Below the pieces are notes generated by a model. That model worked only from the letters and a program-made list of their open reading frames with translations. It was not told the origin of the DNA and searched no databases. From assembly GCA_002337455.1 (NCBI GenBank), contig DDGC01000011.1:1-64000 (forward strand): a stretch of 64,000 nt of DNA. The letters are read 5' to 3'. Shown piece after piece: positions 26,574 through 34,030 of the stretch; the first letter of the stretch is position 1, and every line of letters starts with the position of its first letter. The position numbers and the translations under genes are program-made. The DNA is from Rhizobiales bacterium UBA1912 (GTDB lineage: Bacteria; Pseudomonadota; Alphaproteobacteria; Rhizobiales; Devosiaceae).

Positions 26574-28532
26574 TCACGCGAGAATGGAATCCATCACGTC
26601 GACGATCGGACCGGACTCAAGCGCGCCAACATTGTCGATGGCAGGCATGTCGCTGGCCGACAGATCGTCGTCGGTGAGGAAAGCGATGACTTCATTTGCT
26701 AGGGGGGCTTCGCCCGTGAGTTCGCCGGCACCGGTTTCGACAAAATCGGCCTGGATTAAGAGCGCCTGCGAATAGACCTCGCCGCCGACGTAGCTCACGC
26801 TGCCATTGCTGTCGTGGTCGAGAATGGCAGCGACGTTGACGGCGGTGTTCGTCCCCGTCGCAATGGTCCATTCCGCCGATTGCGCCAGTTCCGCCCCATA
26901 GAGTGCGACGTGGTCCGCATCGGAGATGATGTTGACCTGTTCGACATAATTGATGTCGAAGATGTTGCCCTTGACGTAGAGGACATTGAGATCGCCATAC
27001 CCGGCGAAGCCGCTGTCGGTGGCGAACCCGCCGGGCATGGCGGCATTGCCAGCGTCGAGCGCGTCCATGGCCTGCTGGTAGTGGGCGGGTAGATCATGGT
27101 TCCAGTCAGCGGCACCCATGTTCTGGATGAGGGCCTGGTTCCACAGCACGTTGCCGCCCGTGGTCGTGCTGCCCGCCTGATCGAAAGAAGAGCCGAACAT
27201 GGAGAGCGTGTCGTTGTCGTAGACGATATTGGTCTGGCAGATGTAATTGGCGTCGTACAGATTTCCGCCGACCATGATCAGGTCGTACATCGCACCCAGA
27301 TCGGAAAAAGATACTGCATTCAACCCGGCATTTGCGCCGGTGCTCACAAATGTTGTGGTGCCTGTTGCGGTGGCGACCAGGCAATCATTGTCCCAGGTCA
27401 GATTGTACTGATAGGCCCACTCAAAGAAGATGAGATCGTCCTCGACGATGGTGACCTGCCAACCCGAGGGCATTGTCTCGGGGTTGAGGTCAGCCCTTTC
27501 GGACGCGATGTCTGTGGTGTTCTTGATAAACTGGGCGACATTGGTCGCTGTGGTTTCCATGTCAGCGCCCGGCAGAACCGCAAACCCTTCGTCGATCGTG
27601 TCGATATCCTGGACGGCGTTAACCTGCATTATGACGTCCAGCTCATAGACATTGCCTTCCACTGCCATAGTGGTCCCAACGAGCCCGGCATTGATAATTG
27701 TCGCCTGGTTCAGCGACAGGTTGCCGCCTGTCTGCAGATCCATTGTCGTTTGGGCCTCGGAGGCGTCGATGATGATGGGGTCCGACGTTGTCGGCGTATC
27801 TGTTTCAGGGTCCTGCCAAGCCTTTGGAAGATGGTCGACCAGTTCCGGTACTGTTTCTGCCGATTCCCCGTTTACCCATTGCCCCTCGAGCGTTTCGCCG
27901 GCGGCGGTTGCCTCCTCCACGCTGTCGGCAGCGCTGGAGGTGCTCTTGACCCACGGGGCGATATTTTCCTCGTTCATTTCGAGCGACAGCTCGGCCAGCG
28001 GCGCCAGGACCTCGGCGACTTTCACGCTGAGGGCGTCGACTGACGCGAGCGAATTCGGCGTTGTCGGGAAGGGACCGTCATAGCCTTCACCGATAACGAC
28101 GACGTCGTTGTCAAACAAAAACTTGTGCTGCTGAGCCACAAAGATCAGCGAAGACGGCGGCATTCCCGCCTGGAGGGTGTGTGGCGCCTGCCAGACCCCG
28201 TCGATATCCGCCTCGCCGGGCGCCGGGGCGCCGATCCGCATGGACGGAACCGTGATAATCGGCGGGTCGAATTGGAAGGGCTCGCCTTCAAATACCAAAT
28301 CAGAATGGTTTTGCTGGGGGGCATGGTCGACGTCGGGCACATACCCCACGTCCACATCCTCCGCGACAAACGGCACCGGCGTCGGCCCTTCAAGCGGCCG
28401 GCCGACAGCATCCTGCCCGGCCTTGTCGAAGCCTTCGGGCTGCTGTCTCAGGCGCGCAGCTTCCTCGGCAATTTCGAAGTGGCCAATGAAGTGTGCAATC
28501 TTTTCGGTGAGATAGTCTCCGTTGGAAAACAC
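26574..28532 (-). CDS. Large repeat-containing protein, probable type I secretion cargo
   Basis: I do not recognise a named family. It has 652 residues, is acidic and has no signal peptide or membrane helix. From about residue 268 to 601 it contains about 46-residue units. Each opens T-G-x-N with N-x-A a few residues on, and carries G-G-N-L-Y-D-A-N-Y-I-like and Q-x-N-I-x-x-D-x-D segments near its end (units near 268, 398, 458 and 559). Units one and two align without gaps; unit three has an insertion of about 38 residues. This pattern suggests a beta-solenoid. The GTG at 28532 has AGAGG 7 nt upstream; a GTG six bases earlier is too close to it. Cargo status is inferred from its place before the exporter gene. 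Confidence 0.75.
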   Translation of the reverse strand: MFSNGDYLTEKIAHFIGHFEIAEEAARLRQQPEGFDKAGQDAVGRPLEGPTPVPFVAEDVDVGYVPDVDHAPQQNHSDLVFEGEPFQFDPPIITVPSMRIGAPAPGEADIDGVWQAPHTLQAGMPPSSLIFVAQQHKFLFDNDVVVIGEGYDGPFPTTPNSLASVDALSVKVAEVLAPLAELSLEMNEENIAPWVKSTSSAADSVEEATAAGETLEGQWVNGESAETVPELVDHLPKAWQDPETDTPTTSDPIIIDASEAQTTMDLQTGGNLSLNQATIINAGLVGTTMAVEGNVYELDVIMQVNAVQDIDTIDEGFAVLPGADMETTATNVAQFIKNTTDIASERADLNPETMPSGWQVTIVEDDLIFFEWAYQYNLTWDNDCLVATATGTTTFVSTGANAGLNAVSFSDLGAMYDLIMVGGNLYDANYICQTNIVYDNDTLSMFGSSFDQAGSTTTGGNVLWNQALIQNMGAADWNHDLPAHYQQAMDALDAGNAAMPGGFATDSGFAGYGDLNVLYVKGNIFDINYVEQVNIISDADHVALYGAELAQSAEWTIATGTNTAVNVAAILDHDSNGSVSYVGGEVYSQALLIQADFVETGAGELTGEAPLANEVIAFLTDDDLSASDMPAIDNVGALESGPIVDVMDSILA

Positions 28533-28568
28533 CGTCACCCCTCTTTAGACGATCAGATTGGCGCTTGA

Positions 28569-28596
28569 CGTCCCGCGCGGAAGCCCGCGCGGGACG
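28569..28596. other. 12-bp perfect GC-rich hairpin between two cargo genes
   Basis: Arms CGTCCCGCGCGG and CCGCGCGGGACG pair perfectly over 12 bp around the four-base loop AAGC. It lies between the stop of the acidic repeat gene and the start of the 652-residue protein gene. No T-run follows in the direction of transcription, so a partial terminator or an mRNA 3'-end stabiliser is more likely than a simple terminator. Confidence 0.75.
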
Positions 28597-28612
28597 CACA
28601 ATTGCTTTTCAA

Positions 28613-30037
28613 TCAGAAGCTGTCGCCGCTGGTCGTCGTGGTATCGTTGTTGTCGGCCGAGCCGCCAACGATCGAAACGTCCACAGCGTTCTGCTGCAGG
28701 TTCGAACCCAGAACGATATCGAGGTTGAACGCTGTGCCCTGAAGCTGAGCGCTCGCATCGGCCACCGTCGTGCCGTCGAACGGATCGTCGACGTCGTCCC
28801 AGGCGACCTGGGCCGCAATACCGCCATTCGCCGACATCTCGAAGCCACCCGAGTTGTTCTGCTGAACATCCCAGAGCGAGTCGTTGTCCACGATGTCGGC
28901 GACCTGATTGATGGCAAAGCCATCGCCCGAGCCGTCACCGCCGAAGGCGCCGTTGAAGACGTTGTCGAAGTCGACCGAGATTTCGCCAAAGCTCTCGCTG
29001 GAGTCGTTGAAAGCATTTTCGTACGACTTGAAAGAGTCCTTGATCTCGACGTCGACATCCGTCGTGGTCGTCTCGGTGTTGAACGAGTCCTCGATCTCGA
29101 CATCGGTTTCGACGTTGAACGAGTCTTCAGTCTCGATCTCGGTGTCGGTGTTGGTCGAGCTGTCGTTGTGCGAGTTGGTGTCGGACTGATCGTTGAAGGA
29201 GTCTTCAATCTCGATCTCGGTGTCGATTTCGGTTTCCTCGTTGAAGGAATCCTCGATCTCGGTATCGATCTCGGTGGTTTCCTCGTTGAAGGAATCCTCG
29301 ATCTCTACATCGACTTCCGTGGTGTCGTCATCGCTGGTGTTGTGCGAGTTCGTGTTGGTTTCTTCCAGCGCGAAGTTCGCGGCGACATTGGTGGTCTGAC
29401 TGCGATCGTTGAACGAGTCTTCGATCTCGACTTCGGTGTCGACCTCTGTCGAGTTGTCGTTGAGCGAGTCTTCGATCTCTACGTCGACATCGGTGTTTTC
29501 GCTGTTGTCGTTGAACGATTCCTCGATCTCGATTTCAGTCTCTGTGTCGGTGTTGAAAGAGTCTTCGGTTTCGACGGACTCGTCGTTGAACGAATCTTCG
29601 ACCTCGACTTCGACGTCGGTTTCTTCGCTGTTGAACGAGTCTTCAATTTCGGTGTCGATCTCGGTCGACTCGTCATTGAACGAATCTTCGACTTCGACCT
29701 CGACTTCTACGTCGGTGTTTTCGCTGTTGTCGTTAAACGAATCCTCGACTTCGACCTCAGTTTCCTCGCTGTTGTCGTTGAACGAGTCTTCAACCTCGAC
29801 TTCTACGTCGGTCTCTTCGCTGTTGTCGTTGAACGAATCTTCGACTTCGACGTCAACTTCGTAGTCACTGTCCTCCTGGATGGTTCCGTTGTTGGTCGTG
29901 TCTTCGACATAGGGGCCATTATACTCTTCGTCAGCCACGGCAGTTCTCCCTTTCATGGAAGCGGTAGCCGGAGCGCCTCTTTCATCTGCAACGAGGCCAA
30001 TTCCTGTACCGCTTGTGTCAGTCCCGAGATCAGCCAA
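28613..30037 (-). CDS. Highly acidic repeat protein, probable type I secretion cargo
   Basis: No recognised family. It has 474 residues, extremely rich in Asp, Glu, Ser, Thr and Asn. From about residue 55 to 350 it has 16 copies of an E-D-S-F-N core (a few variants: E-E-S-F-N, E-D-S-L-N, K-D-S-F-K). Most are preceded by alternating acidic/beta-branched residues (D-V-E-V-E-V-E or T-E-I-E-I-E). The last 125 residues are not repetitive and carry glycine and Asn-rich segments, ending S-G-D-S-F. No signal peptide. The start is TTG at 30037 with GGAG upstream; an in-frame ATG at 29956 is the alternative. First gene of the secretion operon. Confidence 0.75.
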   Translation of the reverse strand: MADLGTDTSGTGIGLVADERGAPATASMKGRTAVADEEYNGPYVEDTTNNGTIQEDSDYEVDVEVEDSFNDNSEETDVEVEVEDSFNDNSEETEVEVEDSFNDNSENTDVEVEVEVEDSFNDESTEIDTEIEDSFNSEETDVEVEVEDSFNDESVETEDSFNTDTETEIEIEESFNDNSENTDVDVEIEDSLNDNSTEVDTEVEIEDSFNDRSQTTNVAANFALEETNTNSHNTSDDDTTEVDVEIEDSFNEETTEIDTEIEDSFNEETEIDTEIEIEDSFNDQSDTNSHNDSSTNTDTEIETEDSFNVETDVEIEDSFNTETTTTDVDVEIKDSFKSYENAFNDSSESFGEISVDFDNVFNGAFGGDGSGDGFAINQVADIVDNDSLWDVQQNNSGGFEMSANGGIAAQVAWDDVDDPFDGTTVADASAQLQGTAFNLDIVLGSNLQQNAVDVSIVGGSADNNDTTTTSGDSF

Positions 30038-30365
30038 AAGGCTCCGGGACCATCAAAGGATGGCGTCTGCTTAGGCGTTGGGTAAGCCGACAATTGGAGC
30101 TAACACAGGTGTGCCGGTAGACAGGTTTCAGGCGGAAAACTCATCACTTGGAGCTAACTCGCATGGGTAAAACTGCGCCCAAACCGATACTTTAGAGTCC
30201 GCGATTGTGTGACGGTTTTATCCCTTTGCAGCAAAAGCCCAGCCTTGCACGCGTTTCATAGGTCATCCGAGTCACGCTTGAGTCACGCTGAGTGCGTTAA
30301 GACCTCATTAAGATTTAGATCGGTGACGATCCAGCGGCATTGGCGTCTATGGGGGAAGAGCGGCC
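30038..30365. promoter_or_regulatory. Divergent promoter region with two sets of direct repeats
   Basis: This 328-bp gap separates the acidic repeat gene from the LuxR-type regulator. Two exact copies of TTGGAGCTAAC occur at 30094-30104 and 30148-30158, 54 nt apart start to start (about five helical turns). Two exact copies of GAGTCACGCT occur at 30269-30278 and 30280-30289 with an 11-nt period, followed by a partial third (GAGTGCG). Helical spacing suggests protein binding. No gene is seen. Confidence 0.6.
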
Positions 30366-31142
30366 ATGACAGATCTTTTCTCTACTACGAATTGGCACTT
30401 GCCCGATCAGGGTGGTCCGTCGGCCGCCATAGTGATCAATGCTGACAAGGGAGCGCTGTTCGAAGGGTTGGCGCGAAACCTCGAAAGCCACCTGCGCGCT
30501 CACGTTGTTATATGCGAGGACGTGGACGAGGCCGCTGCCCCCGATCATTTCGTCCAGCTTCTGTTGGTTCATGTGCGGCCGGGCGAAATTCCCTCGACAC
30601 GCATCGAGCAGTCCCAGCAGATTTTCCCTGAGGCCGCGCTGGCCCTTCTGGTCGATCGCGCCGATGGGGAAGGCGACTGGCGGGGCTTTGCCGACGCCGC
30701 TTCGATCCAGGGTTTCATTCCGCTGACCTTGAAACTCGAAGTGTTTCTTGCCGCCGTATCGCTGGTGCTCAGTGGCGGCCAGTTCTTTCCCGTCGCGCGC
30801 TCGCGGCCATTGCGATTTGCCAAGGATTTGCTGCAGACGCGATTGGGCTCTGGTGTCGGGATGCCTGCCGGCAGGACCTCCGCAGCGGCTGCGTCAACCG
30901 GGCGGGCGGGCGAGTTTGCCCATCTTACGACGCGCGAGCGCCAGGTCCTCTCGCTGATCGCCGAAGGCTGGCCCAACAAGTTGATCGCGGACCGCGTTAA
31001 GCTCTCCGAGCACACCGTAAAGGTCCACGTTCACAACCTCATGAACAAGCTCAACGTCACCAATCGAACGCAGGCGGCGGCAGTTTTCCACAGCCTGGCG
31101 CCCGAGCCGCGAGGGTCCGCGCGCCGTAACGCCGCACAATAG
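30366..31142 (+). CDS. LuxR/NarL-type regulator with degenerate receiver
   Basis: A regulator of 258 residues. The C-terminal LuxR helix-turn-helix is clear (L-T-T-R-E-R-Q-V-L-S-L-I-A-E-G near 187, then N-K-L-I-A-D and H-T-V-K-V-H-V-H-N-L-M-N-K-L). The N-terminal 140 residues look like a receiver fold, but the third strand reads L-L-L-V-H-V-R, with no phosphorylatable aspartate. It is therefore unlikely to be a normal two-component output, and no histidine kinase is adjacent. It is divergent from the secretion operon across the repeat-bearing gap and is the obvious candidate to control it. Confidence 0.85.
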   Translation: MTDLFSTTNWHLPDQGGPSAAIVINADKGALFEGLARNLESHLRAHVVICEDVDEAAAPDHFVQLLLVHVRPGEIPSTRIEQSQQIFPEAALALLVDRADGEGDWRGFADAASIQGFIPLTLKLEVFLAAVSLVLSGGQFFPVARSRPLRFAKDLLQTRLGSGVGMPAGRTSAAAASTGRAGEFAHLTTRERQVLSLIAEGWPNKLIADRVKLSEHTVKVHVHNLMNKLNVTNRTQAAAVFHSLAPEPRGSARRNAAQ

Positions 31143-31154
31143 AGGACGAACGGC

Positions 31155-31652
31155 ATGTCAACCCGTACAGAGACATTGCTGCTGTTGATCGGAAAGCTCG
31201 TTTACACCTGGAGCAACACCGAGAGCCTGCTCATCGACGTCATGTGCCTTCTGATGGGTGTGGAAAAGGACGTTGCAATCGTGACCTATCTCACACTCAA
31301 CACAACCCGAGCCCGCCTCGATCTGATCGAGCGCCTGTCTAAACTCCCTGGGGTTTCGCCCCAGGTTCAGGACCGCGTTCTGGCCATCTCAGGGCGGATG
31401 AAAGCGGCGTCCAAGGTCCGCAACAAATACAGCCACAGCATCTTTTCGTTCGACGAACACGGCGACATGGATCGCACCGAACTTCTGCGCATCGCCGATT
31501 TTGGGCGCAACGTTCGATACGGGAAGGTGGAGCCGCTCGATGATGAGGAATTTCAGCGCCTCTCGGACGCAATCCAGGTTCTGGTCGCCACCAACAGGGA
31601 TATTCACGATTTTCTGAATGAAGGCGCGGCAGAACCGCGTCGCAGGGCATGA
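31155..31652 (+). CDS. Hypothetical protein with HEPN-like R-N-x3-H motif
   Basis: A mostly helical protein of 165 residues, no signal peptide, family not recognised. R-N-K-Y-S-H at residues 89-94 matches the R-x4-6-H signature of HEPN RNases, with the usual polar residue after Arg, and lies after two long helices as expected. No nucleotidyltransferase or other antitoxin gene is adjacent, so a toxin role is not supported by context. It starts 12 nt after the LuxR-type gene (GAGGA upstream) and is probably cotranscribed with it. HEPN assignment rests on motif and helical pattern only. Confidence 0.65.
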   Translation: MSTRTETLLLLIGKLVYTWSNTESLLIDVMCLLMGVEKDVAIVTYLTLNTTRARLDLIERLSKLPGVSPQVQDRVLAISGRMKAASKVRNKYSHSIFSFDEHGDMDRTELLRIADFGRNVRYGKVEPLDDEEFQRLSDAIQVLVATNRDIHDFLNEGAAEPRRRA

Positions 31653-31784
31653 GTTGGCAGCGCAGGAACTAGTGGAGGCACGCGCTAATCGCCGCCCGCC
31701 GCCGCTCCCGGCTTAGCGTTTTTGATTTATAGCAAAGCTCTTCCGAATCACCTGCGCTAGGCCGAAAGTGGAGGTGCCTCGTTC

Positions 31785-32537
31785 ATGATCCACAGCGCCA
31801 ATACACGGATAGCGATTTCGACCGTCGGATCCTGTGTCATCGTCGTAGACGGCAAGGTTGTGTCGGGTGTGCCCACAATCTTTTACAAGGTGGCGGCCTA
31901 TTTGCTGCTGGCGGGCACGAATGGCTCGGTGACGCGCCAGAGGCTATGGTCGGCGCTCTGGTCCGATCCCCGCGACGCAGATCGGGCAGCGGCCAATCTG
32001 CGCCGTTCACTGGCACGCATCAGGGCCCTGCAGGCCAAATATGGCTTCACGCTCATCGAATCCAATTTCCACACAGTCTATCTGGTCGAGGACGCCCAGG
32101 TCAGTTGGGACCTCAAGCGGCTTTGGGGGATTCTTCTCGATCAAGGACAGCCCGTCCGTCTGGGCAGCTACCCCGGAGAGCTACTGGCCGATATCCACGA
32201 TTCCGGCCCCGAGTTCGAGGATTGGCTCGGGACGTGGCGTGAAACACTGCGGGGCCGTTTTCTGGACCGGCTGGCACAATCTATTAGCGACGAAAGCTGG
32301 GCAAGCAAGAACGGTCCGACCCGCCGGGCCCTGGCCCAGGAAATCCTGTCGGTCGACCCCTGTAATGAAGAGGCGTTCCGTATTCTTATGATCGATGCCG
32401 CCGCGAGCCGCAACGCCGCGAGACTCAAGCAGGTCTACCAGCGTTGCGAAACCGAACTCCGCCACGAACTCAACGTTGCGATCTCGGCCGAAACCCGGAC
32501 GCTCTACGAGGGTCTGATGCGATCCATCACGAATTGA
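31785..32537 (+). CDS. BTAD/SARP-like transcriptional regulator
   Basis: About 250 residues. An OmpR-like winged helix is suggested around residues 25-75 (V-T-R-Q-R-L-W-S-A-L-W then A-A-N-L-R-R-S-L-A-R-I). A bacterial transcriptional activation domain of TPR-like helices follows, with the characteristic E-I-L-S-V-D-P-C-N-E-E-A-F-R-I-L-M near residue 186. GGAGG lies about 10 nt before the ATG. Such domains occur in SARP-like and larger signalling regulators. It stands alone after the secretion-locus regulator genes; its target is unknown. Confidence 0.78.
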   Translation: MIHSANTRIAISTVGSCVIVVDGKVVSGVPTIFYKVAAYLLLAGTNGSVTRQRLWSALWSDPRDADRAAANLRRSLARIRALQAKYGFTLIESNFHTVYLVEDAQVSWDLKRLWGILLDQGQPVRLGSYPGELLADIHDSGPEFEDWLGTWRETLRGRFLDRLAQSISDESWASKNGPTRRALAQEILSVDPCNEEAFRILMIDAAASRNAARLKQVYQRCETELRHELNVAISAETRTLYEGLMRSITN

Positions 32538-32546
32538 TCAGAGTCT

Positions 32547-32687
32547 GTGGGGATTAGGCAGAACTACGCGCCGCAGCTGGGCGCAGGGATGCGGCTTACC
32601 TTTCTGCTGGCAGGCGCAATGATAATCGTTGCGATCTGGATCGTGCTCGGCGGCCACAACCTCGGCAAGCGTGGTGGCCCTCAATGA
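32547..32687 (+). CDS. Possible small single-span membrane peptide
   Basis: The 351-bp gap 32538-32888 contains one short plus-strand frame. From GTG 32547 it encodes 46 residues, or 32 from the ATG at 32589. It has a hydrophobic span (F-L-L-A-G-A-M-I-I-V-A-I-W-I-V-L) followed by a short basic tail (H-N-L-G-K-R). That shape fits a small inner-membrane protein. The ribosome site is weak and no homologue is recalled. The rest of the gap shows nothing else. Confidence 0.3.
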   Translation: MGIRQNYAPQLGAGMRLTFLLAGAMIIVAIWIVLGGHNLGKRGGPQ

Positions 32688-32888
32688 GCCGCGCCGAATC
32701 GCTGTCGTCTGCCTTCGATTGATCGAACCGCAAGTCTTGCACAAATGCATCACCTCCCCGCCCAACGCGTAACTTGAGCGCGGAAGTCCATGACAGGCTC
32801 AGGACAAGCGGAATTCCGCGTGTTAAGGAATCTGGGAGGATTGCCCGCTTCAGGAGGCGTCCCACGCGGGAGTACAAGCGCAGACTTC

Positions 32889-34028
32889 ATGACCCAGCTC
32901 GATGAGCCCCAGATCGAGATGTCCGGTGCAGACGGTGTTCTCGTAGCGCGCCTTTCCGGGGCGTGGACCACGCAGTGGACGCAGCAGATCCAGTCGCGGA
33001 TCGAATCGGGCTTTGCAGCGCACCCGGTTCCATCCAGGCTAGAGTTCGATCTGGCCGGCGTAACAGCGCTAGATACGGTCGGTGCCTTCCTGCTGGCTCG
33101 GCGCCGCGATGCAATGGGGCAGGGCGTTCAAACCGCCATCACCGGTGCCACCGAGGCGCAGGAAGCGCTTCTCAGCCACGTCAACGCCATTGAGCCGCAC
33201 GCGCCGGTCGCCAAAACTACGCTACCCTGGCTTTTGCGACCGTTCGACGGGCTGGGCCACATGACCGCCAATGCGCTCGGCGATGTGGTTACCATTCACG
33301 CCGTACTGGGCCGGGTGATGGCCGCTGCCGGCGCCACGCTCACCTTCCGTGCGCCGTTCCGGGGGGCGGCCCTGGTCAATCAGCTCGATCTGGTCGCGTT
33401 CCGTGCCGTGCCCATAGTGATGCTGATTTCGGTGGTGGTCGGCGCCATCATCACCCAGCAATCCATTCTCCAGCTCAACAATTTCGGCGTGGCGATCTAC
33501 GTGGTCGATCTTGCGGCAATCCTGATGCTACGCGAGGTCGGGCTCTTGCTTGCCGCCATCATGATTGCAGGCCGGTCCGGTTCGGCGATTACCGCCGAAT
33601 TGGGTTCGATGCGTATGCGCGAGGAGCTCGACGCGCTCAAGGTCATGGGTGTCGATCCCTATCAGGTGCTGATCCTGCCGCGCATCATTGCGCTGCTGAT
33701 CGGACTGCCGTTCCTGGCCTTCATCGGGGCGCTGTCGGGGCTGCTGGGCGCGGCCATCGTGGCGCTGGTCTATGGTGGTATCCCGTTCGATATCTTTCTC
33801 GATCGGTTGCAGGATGCGCTCAACATGCAGACGCTTCTGGTGGGCATGGTCAAGGCGCCTTTCATGGCAGTCATCATCGGCCTGGTCGCCACCAACGAGG
33901 GCTTCAAGGTGAAAGGCAGCGCCGAATCGCTTGGCCGGCACACAACGGCCTCGGTCGTGCGCTCGATCTTCCTGGTCATCGTTGCCGATGGCCTGTTCGC
34001 CATTTTCTTTGCGGCCATCGGGGTTTAG
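32889..34028 (+). CDS. mlaE: Mla-type lipid transport permease with N-terminal STAS domain (MlaB-MlaE fusion)
   Basis: An inner-membrane permease of 379 residues for phospholipid transport. An N-terminal STAS-like domain (residues about 5-100, with F-D-L-A-G-V-T-A-L-D-T-V-G) is fused to an MlaE permease domain with about five to six membrane spans and the family G-R-S-G-S-A-I-T-A-E-L-G-S-M segment near 232. In E. coli, STAS protein MlaB is a separate subunit. The ATG at 32889 gives the expected N-terminus; the frame is open 33 codons further upstream and the ribosome site is weak. First gene of the operon. Confidence 0.88.
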   Translation: MTQLDEPQIEMSGADGVLVARLSGAWTTQWTQQIQSRIESGFAAHPVPSRLEFDLAGVTALDTVGAFLLARRRDAMGQGVQTAITGATEAQEALLSHVNAIEPHAPVAKTTLPWLLRPFDGLGHMTANALGDVVTIHAVLGRVMAAAGATLTFRAPFRGAALVNQLDLVAFRAVPIVMLISVVVGAIITQQSILQLNNFGVAIYVVDLAAILMLREVGLLLAAIMIAGRSGSAITAELGSMRMREELDALKVMGVDPYQVLILPRIIALLIGLPFLAFIGALSGLLGAAIVALVYGGIPFDIFLDRLQDALNMQTLLVGMVKAPFMAVIIGLVATNEGFKVKGSAESLGRHTTASVVRSIFLVIVADGLFAIFFAAIGV

Positions 34029-34030
34029 GC

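Noticed and set aside
28613..30037. RTX toxin reading of the acidic repeat protein
   Set aside because: The G-G-x-G-x-D-x-U-x nonapeptide is absent; the E-D-S-F-N repeats are a different pattern.
28565..30085. 506-codon plus-strand open frame opposite the acidic repeat gene
   Set aside because: It is the reverse complement of the repeat region and reads as a monotonous V-F-D-L-D pattern. The minus-strand frame fits the operon and has a non-repetitive C-terminal part.
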